From contig OZ026833.1 of assembly GCA_964023205.1 (NCBI GenBank), positions 4,090,965-4,154,964 of the forward strand: 64,000 nucleotides of DNA. Reading direction: 5' to 3'. The stretch comes from Lutraria lutraria. Its lineage: Eukaryota > Mollusca > Bivalvia > Venerida > Mactridae. The notes beneath the pieces are model-generated. The model was not told where the DNA came from, did not search any database, and saw nothing but the letters and a program-made list of their open reading frames with translations. A program made the translations under genes and the position numbers. Below are positions 26,722-41,200 of the stretch, piece after piece. The first letter of the stretch is position 1, and each line of letters opens with the position of its first letter.

Positions 26722-29013
26722 ATGGTAGCAGAAGATGTAGTGATTGGTGGAGATGATGAGAGAGGAGCCAATGGTACTGTAGGGTTTGCTTATTCTGATG
26801 GTTATCAACCTATACCTAATCCAAAGAGTGCGGAAAGAGATCAACTGGTTTGTAGATTTTCTGTATGCTCTTCTGATCCTTTGCTAACGCGACTAGAGAA
26901 ACTCTTATGAAGTTTATGAAGGTGTAGATCATAAATAAAACGGTTTTTAGTAGAGACGAAGAAACATTTGATCACTAAAGTCGAGTGGGTGTTGAGAACA
27001 GTACGTATATGTGGTCAGGAGCATTACGATTGTTCCAGCTCATTATCTCTGGCTTTGTCAGCGGACTTCTTAACCCGTACTAGTACAATCCTGCTGACTC
27101 TCCGGCACACTGACATCCATATTGATAATACTGTCAACAAGATCCACTGCTTAGTCCTTTCTTTTTACGATAAAAACTTCACTGTATGATAGTCTTCCTA
27201 TTTAATATTTTAAATAGATGAATGCACATTGTACAGTGCAACTTCTCCAAGGCAACACCCTTTGGGAGAAGCAAAATTAAGTTATTGTTGAGAGGCTATT
27301 TCTCTATGGAGGTTAAGTTTACGGTTACATTTTCCTTTGGAAAATCATGCTGTTGTTGAAGGGTTGTTGCTCAAGAGAGGGCCGCTCTGAAGAGGTTATT
27401 CTGTATCGAATTAAAGCTTCGTTGTTTGTCTTTTCAGACCGTTACCATAGAAGATGACGATGACCAATTTTCACAGAAGCCAGACAATCATATGATTGGT
27501 GCTATTTGTGTCACTTTGATGTGTTTCTTTCCCACTGGACTTAGAGCACTTATGTACTCGAGGAAGGTAGTTACTTTATACCATTTAATCATACTGACAT
27601 GCAATACACACAAACCATTCGATCTGACACCACATCCAATCTGACAAAATATCCAATCTGACACCACATTTAATCTGACACCACATTCAGTCAAACACCA
27701 CATTCAGTCTTGCACCACATTTAATCTGACACCACATTCAGTCAAACACCACATTCAGTCTGGCACCACATTTAATCTGACTACACATTCAGTCAAACAC
27801 CACATTCAGTTTGGCACCACATTTAATCTGACACCACATTCAGGGCGATTCAATTTGCCACCACATTCAATCTGACACCACATTTGATCTGATTCAATCT
27901 GCCACCACATTTAATCTGACACCACATTTAATCTGACACCACATTCAAAACGATTCAGTCTACAACCACATTCTATCTGACTCCATGTTCAATCTGACAC
28001 CACATTCAATCTGAAACCTCAGTCAATCTGATTCAATCTGACATCACGTCTAACCTGACACCACATTCTATCTGACTCCATGCTCAATCTGACACCACAT
28101 TCAATCTGAAACCACAGTCAATCTGATTCAATCTGACACCACATTTAACCTGACACTACATTCCATCTGACAACACATTCACTCTGACACCACATTCAAT
28201 ACTATTCAAATGGCTTGCATTTAAACTTGATTACATTCACGCCTCAAGTATTTGACATTTTCCGCTTGTTTAGCATACCGTCTATAATTAGAAAAGCATT
28301 TGGCAAACACACAGATGATTCTATTGTCATATTATGTGACATTTCAATTTGATATTCATTTTGTTCTAAAGTTCATAATATTCCATCATGCAAACACATG
28401 CATGTTGATTCGTATAATATAATAAAAATACATGGAACATATACACGTACAGACCCTCTACTACCCGGAAATTTCTTTTACAGTCTAAAACACTTTTAAA
28501 TATGATGTTTATAGTATATTTCCTAGCACAAGAACAAAGGTTTTTGGCTGACAACGATGGGGGACATATAGCCAATTTTGATTGCTAGTACGTACAGGCC
28601 CTTTTGGTTTCGGGTTATCAATTTCAAACAATTATTTTATTCGACTCAGCTGATGTTAGATAGATATAAGGGATGAATATGTGGTCTTGTGGTAACGCGC
28701 CGGTTTACTGATCGAAAGGTGGGGGTTCGAATCTCGGCCCCGCCTCCCGATATTACAGTGACGTGTCCCCATCTCAACTACCGAGCCAGTTACTATGTTT
28801 AGAACCTGAAACAGATTATGCGTATATCCAGTGATTTACACCGGGTACGATTTAAATTACGCACGATCCAAGAAAAAGGAAGTTTGGTTTTCCTGTATAT
28901 TCACCCCCCCCCCCCCCCCTCTCTCTCTCTCTTTCTCTCTCTCTCCCCCCCTCTCTCTCTCTCCCTCCCTCTCTCTCTCTCACTCTCTCTCTCTCTCTCT
29001 CTCACTCTCACTC

Positions 29014-29051
<38 letters not shown>

Positions 29052-29362
29052 TCTGGAGCGGCCTTGAAATGGCCGTATGGTTTGTTAAAACAAACAACAG
29101 ATAAAAGATAACGACATATAAAGATAGATGACAAATAATTCAAGATTCAAACGTGGAATTTATTTGATTTCAGGTGAACCAGTTGAATGAAGAAAATAAA
29201 ATAAGGCAGGCCAGAGTGATGAGTGAAAATTCGAAGAACTGGATAATATACACCGTAGTAGCATTTTGTGTTCTGCTAAGCATTGGGACTGTTTCTAGAA
29301 TATTTTCTGTGATGTTTTCGCCGAGCCTTTATTCTGACAGCCCGTTACATCCCCGATCTTGA
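26722..29362 (+). CDS. CD225/dispanin (IFITM-related) membrane protein, complete, three coding exons
   Basis: Exons 26722-26847, 27438-27566 and 29174-29362 join in phase 0 to give 147 residues. An acceptor (TTTCAG) ends at 26716, so a 5' UTR exon probably precedes the ATG. Residues 1-60 are acidic and cytosol-like. Residues 61-82 are a hydrophobic, Cys-containing segment (CFFPTGLRALMYSRK), followed by a charged loop (86-106) with the A-R pattern of the CD225 domain, and a clear membrane helix at 108-125 (WIIYTVVAFCVLLSIGTV). Family members are small two-segment membrane proteins; vertebrate IFITMs restrict viral membrane fusion, others act at synapses. Cys66 and Cys71 could be palmitoylated. 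Which role applies here cannot be told. The second donor is GTAGTT and the first GTTTGT, both weak. Confidence 0.85.
27232..27405. mobile_element. MITE family M2, copy 1
   Basis: It starts TACAGTGCAACTTCTCCAAG and ends with ATTCTGTA, so the termini are inverted and TA-flanked. The inside has GCAACACCCTTTGG and AGAGAGGGCCGCTCTGA, both also present in the copy at 55047-55197. It lies in the first intron of the dispanin gene. Confidence 0.65.
27600..28200. repeat. 17-bp minisatellite in a dispanin intron
   Basis: About 35 imperfect copies of ATCTGACACCACATTCA. In the left half, triplets of units recur as a 51-bp block (TAATCTGACACCACATT, CAGTCAAACACCACATT, CAGTCTGGCACCACATT). Confidence 0.9.
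28676..29110 (+). mobile_element. tRNA-derived SINE with long C/CT tract
   Basis: A tRNA-like head GTGGTCTTGTGGTAACGCGC is followed by a B-box GGTTCGAATCTCG at 28724-28736. The body runs into a poly-C and (CT)n tract (about 28904-29054) and a tail, CCTTGAAATGGCCGTA, that recurs near 30508 and 42188. Because of its length and non-tRNA body this is a SINE and not a tRNA gene. It lies in the second intron of the dispanin gene. Confidence 0.65.
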
Positions 29363-29407
29363 TTTCCGAAGATTGCCGGAAATCTCCGAGATTTTGAGAT
29401 TACTTGT

Positions 29408-29413
29408 AATAAA
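29408..29413 (+). promoter_or_regulatory. Possible poly(A) signal of the dispanin gene
   Basis: AATAAA lies 46 nt after the stop codon. A second candidate is near 29900. Confidence 0.45.
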
Positions 29414-32275
29414 CTATGGATATGAGTTGCTTCCCTTTTGTGAATAGAGGCATTGAAGAATCACTCATAACTAAATTGAATCTCTATGAGAAAGGATTGT
29501 ATTATGAGGATTACTATATGAAATTTAAGGACCATTGAGGCTATAGGATTGTAATCTTAGGGCGATTAACATTCCTTATAGTGCATGGATACCACTTTGA
29601 AAGCAAATTCCGGTTTATATGTTTCAATACATTAAACTGTTTCTATTTCTGGTTACATGCTCATTAAAAATAGGATGGGTAACTCGGGTTTTTTGTTTTC
29701 TTTTGTGCTTCGGAAAAATAGGGCAGTAATCAGAAACAAACATGTTTATGCCTAATACTAGGATTCACGGACACTAACGTAAACTGTCTCAGAATATCAT
29801 CAATGTTGTTATTTCACGTATTGCCGTATTGACTTTCTTGCTGATTTTTAAACTGTTCGTACATGATGTGTAATTGTACGAGTATGACATTAAATTTTAA
29901 TAAAACTTAATTATGTAAGTTGTTGATTCTTTGTCGTTGAATCAATGTATGAAGAAAATATTTCGTTCATGTTCGCTAATTAATGGTAATCCAAGCCACA
30001 GACACTCGATTTCCTGATTTTTATACGTTTACAGACCCACGCTTATTTTCGTCACTACCGTCAAACGAAAAGATGGCGAATTCACTACCTTGGAGCATTT
30101 TATACACTCAATAAAGGAAAAAATGAAGATTTTTCTTTCGACAGATTTGCGTTGTTTGTTGTGTGAAATTGAAAAATAACGTCTGTAAACGTATAAAAAT
30201 CACGAAATCGAGTGCCTATGATCCAAGCCTGCAGGCTAGCGCTTGTTTCATTGGTACACTGCTATACAGTATCTCTCTCCATTCCAAAATCTCGGCTCCG
30301 CCTTCCAATTTTCAGAGATGCTTTTACAATGTCATTTCCAAACTACCTATAGCCAAGTCTAAAAAACCTCAGGAATATGTATGTGCATGGTGTGTATCGT
30401 TGCTTTACAACGGACATGATAAAGAACCAGGAAGAACTGTTCGAAATATGAGGAGGGATATCTATGCTGGGTTCTTTCATATTTTTTCTCCTTTCTTTAT
30501 GGGACAGTCCTGAAATGACCATAGCTATCCAATGAAAAGTTCATCTGAAAAGATAACTGTCGTTCAATGTCCTGAATGGTCACATTTAGTTCATAATAAT
30601 TATGTTCTTCGTTACTGATTGAACATGCAGTCTGACGTAATGGATGATAATATTCTAGTCAAACGGCTTACATAATATGCATCGAACACACACATCCCCA
30701 GTAAGGTACAAAACATAATCGTATACGACCGAGGGTGCATATCTATGAATGTGATTTTGTCTTTGCAAGCACCTGCTTCAGCTGCAGTTAGTTTCAAAAT
30801 AGTTTTCGTTTTATAAAAAGTATTTACAAGTGATCAGTTTTTTAAAGACTTAAGTTCATGATGACCAGTAGCTACTCTTAGTCAATCATTCCTGGGGTGT
30901 GCTGCAGAAAAAACATCCGTATGCTCTGAGATGACCAGGGTTATTACAACAGATTCAACATAGTAGGCGTGGCTTATCAGCATGTACATTCATAGTATGA
31001 TATGATTGGCAGAGAATACAAATACACAACATTAAAATTGGATATGAGCATGCAACTGGTATGGTTATGCAGTGAAATATTTGGTAAGTAGATAAAAATA
31101 TATTGTCCGCTCAAATCGAAAAAATGATACTACATGTACATGCATATTATTATAGAAGCCTGAGATCTTCTTCGGTCAAATGTGAATATTAGAATCTACA
31201 GCTGGTCTGACTTTAAACTGATTTGCCCTTCATAGAATCAAAGAAGCAAATTTTAGAATGATTATATAAACAAATTGTGATGACGAAATTGAATTCCTGT
31301 ATAGAACATATATTATGTATAGCAAGAAAGATACTCACTACTGGTTACGACTTTGAAAGTGTTTGAAGTGGAAGGCGTTTACCTGTTTTAATATATAGTT
31401 TTATATAGTTTTACATGAATTTTCGAAGCAAACACAACGGTTGGACCAGGGACGCAATATTAATTGTGATATGGTCACGGTCCCTTGTTCAACTCACATC
31501 CTTCAGTAAATCAAGGGAGCACGTGCACAACATTCATTTACATTGACTATGTATATGGGTGCAAGGATCCTTCCAATACATCGTACTGGATTTATGAATG
31601 ACTCAAATGACTGATATTTAATTAATAAAAACTAAATTTAGGACAAGACTTCTTTGCCGCGGTAAGAAGTTTTATCTGATGTCCGCAAAATGACAAAACT
31701 GTGGGTTGTAAACAAAAGTAAAACTTTATATTTGTTTCTGACGAAACTAAAATGGCAAATATAATGCAACAATGGAACTGTTAGACCCATGTATGTTCCT
31801 GGACGTAATTAATTACAAATTCAGTTTATGTATGGCGAATATATATCAACAGACGCAATTAATACACAATTAATGTAGGCATACACAGAAAGTACGATGC
31901 AGTTCAAAAAGAGTTACCATGATTACGCCTTGCCTCTGTTTGTTATCAATTAATTAAATAGAATATGTCATTGGAACTTCTTCCGAAGAATGCTAGATAT
32001 CTTGACAAATCATACATATATATGTATATAGCGTATAGTATATATAGGTCTTAGCTTAGCCCGATGTAGTTAAGAATAGCCCCGTCGATATTTAACTGCC
32101 ATTTCAGTTTTTATGTAAGCCATTTCTACCCTATTAATCGAGATAATCATTCTGTCGTAATGAAAGATGTCGAGAATATCCTCACATTAGGCATTTTGTG
32201 TATACGGCACAGACCGTGTTGGTGTACGACATAAGACCGTGTTGAACGGTATTTATCCACGTTTGTCATTCAGCC
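29414..32275. other. Intergenic region between the dispanin gene and AIFM1
   Basis: No gene is recognised. An R2 repeat copy lies at about 29640-29760. A SINE-type tail (GGACAGTCCTGAAATGACCA) lies at about 30503-30522, explaining part of a 116-codon open frame at 30163-30513. The right end should hold the AIFM1 promoter; no TATA box could be assigned with confidence. Confidence 0.5.
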
Positions 32276-35200
32276 ATGTGGAGTAAAAACATTTGCCGGT
32301 TATCGTCCTCTTTGAGATTAACGCGTTGTAGTCGTGCCTTACAAGGTAATGTTATTTACAAGTGAAGTAATGCACTAGGGAACAATGAATGGAATTAAAT
32401 CTGATGAAACAATGACACCGTTTTTCTAAAATGTCTGTAAATGTATTCCCCTAAATTAATGATCTAAATATTCAACTCTAGTCTAACATTACATCATTTG
32501 AGCTTGATCCTTTTATTGTGTCATTCATTGATCAAATAAGTCTTTCATCGTTTTTATTTTTGTTACTGTGTCAATTTGTATTCAATTAATGCACGATCTT
32601 CGATTTGTGTACTTTTTTCCTGACAAATGGACCAAATTCGGATATCTATTTTCGGATAAGTATGTGTACATTGATAATTCTCATTTTTATAAGTACTCTG
32701 TTAAATCATTTGGTGTTATAATTGAAACTAGACTAGAGATATGTGCTTGACAATAAGAACAGAAAAGAAAATACTGAGTCAAAGATAGAAAATGCTATTT
32801 ATCGTGTCGTCTTATGATTTAGACGTTCTTATGTTTTCGACGGTTTTCATTTTCTGAAGATTGCGTCACGATCACACGAGATTTCTTTGAGCCCAGCCCC
32901 CTCTGAATGTAAACAAATGATGCTAGTTGCCGCACGTACATCAGGCGGTTAAAAAATGGAATTATGACAGGTAAACTAGCAATATCAAAGTCACTTACTG
33001 ATATTTCATGGTGAATTGCTATTCCCAACATTTGTGTCAACAAAATACCCAAGAAAAATCGTTTTTCATCTAATAATCTTCAAACAAAAACATGCATGTC
33101 TGCAGTAGACATAACCTTTTCTGGAAGTCATGTGGTCTGAACAAATTTTTGTACAGGGTGTTCTCAAAAGTTTTTCTGATTTCTCCAACTTTCTTATGGT
33201 GGCAGACCACAAAATTGTGTTTCCTCACTACGCTAATTCTTTAATTATCCAGTAATAATTCAGGCCAAGTCCCAGTCAAGGAGTAAGGACAGGTCATATT
33301 ATGCTGATGACCTTAGTAATGCATACTTGTAAAACAGTGATAAAGCAAGATTTATCAGTAGAATGGATGACAATGAACAGTAAACCAAGGTTAAACAATA
33401 GTTTGTTGATTTTTTTATGGAAAGAAATACTGAAAAGTTGCCAAAAGTGCATCATAGTTGCTATTAAAAGTTGACAGGTACTTTAGTGAAAACAGCGTTA
33501 GTGAGTCCAATATTCATTGAACTCACTGACTGAACTTCGCATTTGAGAAAAAGTGTGCTTATTGACTTTTTAACTGCCCCATATCCCTATTTATATTGAC
33601 CAATGAAAACCGTCGAAAACATGTAACATCAATCATTGAGTGGGAAAATAAAAATGGCTGCCATGGAATGGCTGTAGAAGGTCAATACTCTATTGTTCTG
33701 CTTAAAAGTCTGTATTTTTTGTAGAAATCTAAATGTTAGTATTTACTTCCATGTCAAATGTGCATGCAATAAACGTCCGTTTATTTACCGGACGAAATAT
33801 GCTTGCACCGTCGAAAACATAAGAAGCCAGCAGGATATTCAGATTTCATTTACCCGAGACAGTCTTTTAAGTTTTTATTTTGTTGTCTGTTAATTGGTTT
33901 CAAATTTGTTTGTGACATGATTTATTTTGTGACGGAGATTGTATTATAGATCTTGATAAAAAGCATGCTGTTGCTCTTTATGGTAATGCATTTTTAGGGC
34001 TCGATCATTTTTTTTTCAGGCTACTCGTCCTGCTGGACAACAAGCTAAAAATATAACTAGTTCTATAGCAATCTCAACTCATCTTGAATCAGTTTTTACT
34101 CATAATTTCAAGTGGACGAGAGGATTTGTCCAGCCCTGCTTTCTCTATCAAATCAAGGGTTAGTTAGTACTGGTTAGAATACAGTCCAGGAAAACTGATT
34201 AAAGGAACTGGTTGCTAATTATAAAACTGAAATATTGTTGAAAAAAGGTGTTGAACCCACAGAAACTTAATTAGTCTTGATACATGTTGTTTGTTATTTT
34301 TGTAAACATTTAAAACAACAACAATGGTTTACTGACTGAGGACTGAATGTTGAGGAAATCCTCTAAAAGTAAAAACTTCAGAAATCTGTACTTGACAGCT
34401 ACAAAAACTTCATATAAACATTGTCATTTCTATATTTCAGCAACGAGATATCAGTGTTTGGAAAATGTTGTATGTACACAAACAAACAGACTTCATACAT
34501 CAAGACATAATGCCGGCAATAATAATGAACAAAAATCAGGCTCATTTAACAGTTCCAGTCGATGGTCAAAATCGTATTTTGTCTATATTGCCGGTATAGG
34601 GGCATTAGCTACAGGTTATATGGTAAGGACTGGTATTTAAGACTGAAATGGTCTCATTGAATACTTCTTGTGTGAATTTTATATTTATTTATTCAATTTG
34701 CCTTAAAAAGTTCTGCGATATTAGACTACAGTCAAACCTGTTTTAGCAGCCACCTCTGAATAAAGGCAACCCTTTAAATAGAATGAAATTGCCTCCCAAT
34801 AAGGGCCACCTGTCAATAAAGGCCACATTTTGTCTTTCACCAGAGTGGCCTTAGTTCACAGTTTTGACTGTACTTCATTTGGACATCTTGTCGAATAACA
34901 TAGTGAACCTTTAACTTGTTGGTGATAAGAATGGAGACCAGAAAACATCATTAACCAAGAGCCTATACCACTCACACATTTCGCAGCCCGTGAGATGAGT
35001 ATACCTGTCTGCACAAATCACTCTATACTTGCCTACGTGATAGGTATACCTTCACTAATTACTATGATATTTGGGAATTGGTTAATTAAGCTGTCATGTC
35101 TTAAAAGTTCCCTGGCAATACAGTGTACAATGTAGGCAATATGTATTGGGCAGTAAAAGAGTTAAAACTTCAATATAAAAACCACTGTTGGAGCCCATAG

Positions 35201-38200
35201 GTCTTAATATTGAGTCGGTCATTTTGAAGTGTTGAACTGTGGAGGAATTACATGAATCAATCTGTTAATGAGTAGTCAGAATACTTTATACAGATGTATT
35301 ATATTGATATATTCTAATTTCTACTCTATTTTGTAATTGTAATTACTAAAACGCAAACACCATACTTAAAGGGGCATACCCTGCAACTGACAAACATTCT
35401 GTGAAAGTGTAAAAATGTGTTACATGTATATGTAAAACAATATATAATGGATAATTGCAAGAAGAACTTGGGTCATAAAATGACTAGTTTAGATACTAGC
35501 CGCAAAAAACATGGCTATGAATAATAAATCACTTCCATCCAAAAATTGTACAACAAATTCCAAAGAGTTTCCGATCTTTTATGGAAACTAATTTTTTGTG
35601 ATTTTATTTTTAATTGGATGAATTTTTGGCTAAACTTTCTTCGTCGGCTTTTTTCTTTACAAGCTTCTAATTTATCATCATTTTGCCTTGATTCTAGATG
35701 CACCAAGTTGTAGAGTATGCCCCTTTAAATACATTGTAATTTATAGAAATAGATTGTGTAAACTTGTTCTTGATGAAATGTTTGTTTATCATTATTACAA
35801 TATATTTCAGCTCTGGGTGAAAGTACAAAAGTCATATGCTGCAGAAAAATCTTCAGAGCCAACTAAAACCAAAAAGACTAAAAAAAGTAAGAAAAATAAG
35901 GAAGCTAAAGACACTACCTCAACAGATGAAAGTCCAGAATCTAAGACTGAAGAGAAAAAAGCTGAATCTGGTGAGTACTTGATAAGATAAGTTTGTTAAT
36001 GCATTGTTTCAGAAAAAAGTGCTATAAGTGTTGTTTTTATAACGTTTTGTGTCGGAATTTCTGCATCAATTCCCTAATGAAAAAGTGTATGAATGTGTAG
36101 ATGAATTGTAGATGTAGAATTGATTTAACAATTATATGCTTGCTTTGAAAATATTGTTTATACCAGTCTTGGGTTAAACATCCTTGCTTTGTACAGACTT
36201 TAGCCGTACTTTCTTCATCTGACATTTGATAAATCATTCGTTATTAGATCAATCATTTTTGCTGCGCAATGAAAAATAATTATATTCTGTTTAATAACTG
36301 TATATATGGTTAATTTCTGAACAAGTTATGTAGTGGTTTGGTTGATTGGTCAATATTTTTTCAGAAGAGATAGACTGGTCCCTCATCCCAGACATACCCA
36401 GTCATGTCCCATATTTACTTATTGGTGGTGGAATAGCTTCAATGGAGGCATTTAAAGCTATTATAACTAAAGATCCTTATGCTAAAGTAAGTTCTCATCT
36501 TTTTCCTTATTAATTGTACAATAGAATCAAAGTGCTGTTAATTCTGTGCCTGTTTGGTTACTACAAATGTCGGGATGACATTAACAACTTAATGTAAGTC
36601 TAGTTTCAATGACTGTATAGCAACTGCTGGATTCAAATATATAAAACATGAAAAATTTCCAGTCGTGGTAAAATGCTATTTCTTGTATGGTAAAATCTAA
36701 CAACCTCAGTGTTTGTTTGGGGGGGGGGGGGGTGACTTGGGACTGAAATTTGGCCCCATTCCCCTGTCTTTTAAACGTTTAGATTTTTTTTCTTGTTTCA
36801 TATTTTTTCCTATTAATTAGGATTTCTTTTCTTCTTTTTGGGGAGGAAAAAGCATTATGTTGAGGAGGAAAATGGCGCCGAATTTCAACCCCATGAAAAT
36901 CAGAAAATGTAGGCCCTGATTATTCGCTATTATGTTTCAGGTGTTATTGATTGGTGATGAAGATTATGATCCATACTGGAGACCACCATTATCTAAACAA
37001 TTCTGGTTTGATGATGATAAAGATGCATACAAGGAAAGAAGTTATACAAACATGAGAGGAAATAAATCATCGTAAGTTTTCTAGAATTTTAATTTTGTAT
37101 TAGTGGGTTTAACGTTATTTTTAGATATTTGGTATGAGTTGTATTTCACATTTAATGTGTTGAAGGTATTTTATTCCTTAAACAAGAGGGCCAGGTCACA
37201 AAATACGCCCATCAAAATTCATTTTTCAAAGCATCAAGGGGCATAACTCAAAAGTGCCTGGGCCAATTGGGCTGGTTATCGAACTTGATCGAGATCTTAC
37301 GGCCATAAATATTTCCATCAAGTTTGGTGAGGATCCCAAATAAAATAGTAAATATCAGTGGTCCCTATACATGTCTTTCAGTGTTACGGTTATTACATGC
37401 ATCTAATTTTGCTAAAGTAATTCTGCTTTATTCTTACCAGAAAACAATCAAAGAGCTTTTTTCAGTGTAGATAGGTAAAAAAACGAAAGCAGCTTGTCAA
37501 ATCTTATGCATTGATCTCCCGTACTTCAATGATGTGAGGATATCTTATGGAAAGTTTGCATCAGGACAGGACAAGGTGGTATTTCTGGCGTATTTGATGC
37601 AGAAAAATGCAGTAAATCTCTGCTGGTTTTGCTCTTTTTTTGTAAATTATTCTTTGTGTATATTTTAGGATATTTCTCTCTGAAGGTTTATATTGTGAAC
37701 CAAAGAAACTTCTACGTTCTGACAGGGGTGGTTTAGGTCTCCTGAAAAATACAAAGGTATGGTTTTAGAACAATTCTGATGGTTTTTTTTCTTAACAGTG
37801 ACTTGTTCTATGGTTTGAAGCCTCTTTTCAATGATATTTCAGTTCAATATGGCAGCCTTTCACCTATCCAGTTTTCCGGGACTGCATCCTAACCACTATT
37901 AACTTTTATTTCCCAATGAAACCCGCAATTTTTTCATGTTTTGAGGAAAAATTGACATTTTGTCCAATTTTCATAGACGTGTATGACCTGCGGCAACTTG
38001 GATTCGAACTTGGATCGCTGGGTTACAAGTCCAGCATACTAATCACAGGACCACAGACTTCATGACCCAAGTACTGTAGGTCCATCGTTAAAGGTAGAAA
38101 AGTCGCCAAATGACTCAGTCTGTTGGTGTCGCATTGATCTTGTCGGTATTTTCTTTTATTGGTACTAGCTGTGGGTACGTTTATTTATCTGTTGTGTAAC

Positions 38201-41200
38201 TTACAGTGTGTTTATTTATATACAGTCAAACCTGTGTTAGTGATCACCTCTGAAAAAAGGCCATTCTGCGAATAAAAGCCTTTCCATAAAAAATTGACAT
38301 TGATTATATAGAACAAAATGATCTCCAAATAAAGGCCATATTTTGTCTTTCCTTAGGGTGGCCCTAGTTCACAGGTTTGTCTGTTCATGTTAACAGAGCT
38401 AGAAAGCTAACAAATACTTTGATCTTTCAGGTTGTTAGTTTGGATGCTGTAAATAAATCTGTCACATTAGATAATGGATCTGTTATCAAGTTTGATAAAT
38501 GCCTTATAGCTACAGGTAGGATATAATCTGTATACAAAATGATAGTGAATAGATTATGATGCAATTTGTTATGATTGGTATTTCATATGCTCTGTGACTG
38601 CTTTCCAACTTACCCATTCTTTATCTGGTCACTGCCGAAGAGTTCATAAGCAGCACTTTAGATACGCTAAAGCCTTTTTTTTTTTTTTAATAACATCAGG
38701 CCGTCAGCGAGGGTCATTTTTGTGACTTTTCCAGTTTAAACGACCAAGAAAGACCCAGAGTTCTACTTAGGTAGAAACACTGACTTTCCGTAAGACAGCG
38801 TCCTCAGACTCCTCACAAGTCAAACTTGTTTAGCTATCATCTGATCTGAACCAAATTTACAAAATTTGAAACCATACCCACAAATTCATAGATGGATTCG
38901 GGGATTTCGAATATTTTCGAATACCTGTTGTAGCCCTAGATGTATGTGAGGATATGAGTAGAAATTTTATGCAGGATGTTTATTTCAGGTGGAAAACCTA
39001 AGAATGATATGGTATTAGCAAAAGCTGGTGATGATGTAAAAAGTAGAACAACCCTTTTTAGAACTGTATGTTTGTATTTCTATTTTGTTAACATTGTTGT
39101 CTATACTTTGCTTTCTATTGCGTATTAATGTCAGTAATAATCACTGTAACTGAAGACCCATCTCAGCCAGACGCCAAGCAAACAGCATACAGATTCGGGA
39201 GGTACTGTCAGCACAAAAGTTAGATGCCTTCCTTATAAGCCAACTAGGCTCGTCCTTTTAGTAGGAATCAAAAGTACAATAAAAAAGTCTTAACTTTTTA
39301 ATAACTAGGCAACACCTTAGACATTCAGCTTGTATCCTCCTGAAAATATCTTCCTATCTTATGTTTTGTTGAAAGTATTTGTCCTATTCTACCTGTCTAA
39401 ATGATACTTTGCTATGTTCAACAGGTAGACAGTACTCCATTTGTGCATAAAAATGAACAATTTTTTAAGCAGATGCACTATACATCATGAGATTTTTCAA
39501 TAATGCAGGGCATGTAGTGAATACCTTGTCCATCAGTGAATACATATATGTAAACAAGGCTTAGTCAAGCGCGTAACCAGGCGCATATGCGTTCATTTAA
39601 AGCAGTGCCTTCTTTTAAAGTATAGAATTTTTTGGGTACGAAATAATGTCACCTGTAAACTGTTGTACATTGTAAAATAAGTATATATTACATATATTTT
39701 CAGTATAATGACTTGTATACACTTAGTGAAGCAATAAAGAACTCTAAATCTGTTGCTGTGATTGGCGGAGGTTTTCTCGGCTCTGAATTATCTATTGGTC
39801 TCGTTTACAAAGGAATGGACTCAAATCTCAAAGTTCATCAAGTTATGCCAGAGAAAGGTAATACAAAATGTACTTATGATTAACACCTCAAAGATTTGCT
39901 GTATAATTTTACTGGGTTATATCTTTGCAACATCACCCACGGTCATTTGGTAACTCTTCTAGCTTTAACAGTGAAGGAAGACTCCAGGCTTACACCTGGG
40001 TAGAAACATCAACCTTCTGTAATCTAGCTGGACAATTCCTCACATGTGAAATTTGGTTCTGGTTGGGATATGAACAACTCAGTGTTGAGGAACTAGTGTT
40101 TGCTACTGTGGAATCATTTATTTTCGTTAGGGATTTAATTTCGTGGATTTCGTGGGTCGACTCATCCACGAAATCAAATCCCAATGAATTTAAAAGAAGA
40201 TATAAGGCATTTCTTTCAGAAATCAAAATCCACGTATTTATGTCCCCACGAAATAGCCATTGTAGTAAATCCCACGAAAATTGAGCCCAACGAAAATAAA
40301 TGAAAATACAGTATATATAATCTCTGTGTAGATGTATTATACTATAAAACGTTCAAAATTATCAATGATTGTGGTTTTTGTTACTTTTCTTGTCTGTGAA
40401 GAAGTGGTAAGTAATATTAAGCAACATGGACGAGACCCCAGGATATCAGCTAATTTTCAACTTCTTACGCTGATTTTTTTTGCAGGAAATATGGCTAAAG
40501 TTTTACCAGAATATTTGTGTGAATGGATTACAAACAAAATGGGTGAAGGTATGTCATTATCAGTTTTACATAAGTTGTATTAAACCACCAGATCATTGTG
40601 TGTATTAAGTCATGGCCCAGCCAATTGTAACTAGGTTTTCATAAAATGTCTAATCAAGTTATTCATTCCTGTTCCGCAGTATTCAAATTTACCATGATTT
40701 GAAGCAGTATGTCTGAAATTAAAATATTGTTCTTCGCTATCTATATAGCTTTATGAACATAACTGTGTGTACATAACTTGACAATTTTGGGTCTGTTCAT
40801 AGGAATTTTTAATTGTCAGGAAAGTCACTTAAGACGCAGACTTCATTATAACTGTTTACTGACCTCTGACTATCTGACATGTGATATTTTGTTATTTTTT
40901 ACAGCCGGTGTTGATGTAATTACAAGAGCTAGTATCAAGTCTGCTGTGTATGATGACGGGAAAGTGAAACTTACTTTAACTAATGGAAAAAGTGTATGTT
41001 TATCTATTTATCAGACTTGTATTACTGTAAATAAAATAAGACCATGGTCTTGATCTAGTGATTAGTGAACTGGACTTATTATCAGGCCGTCCGGGTTCAA
41101 ATCTCGGTTGCGACAGGTCATGCCCTTCTATGAAAATTTTACCATAATGTCAATTTTCCTACATATGTTGAGCAGTTGCGGACTTCTTGTAGAAGGGCAA

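Noticed and set aside
28684..28750. Possible true tRNA gene
   Set aside because: The B-box is good, but the acceptor stem does not pair convincingly and the sequence continues into a SINE-type body; the same holds at 41043 and 59175.
28818..29143. Ser/Leu-rich and Arg/Glu-rich open frames
   Set aside because: They are the CT microsatellite read in both strands, inside a dispanin intron.
30163..30513. 116-codon plus-strand open frame between the dispanin gene and AIFM1
   Set aside because: Its right end overlaps a repeat tail found at other places, and the rest shows no family motif.
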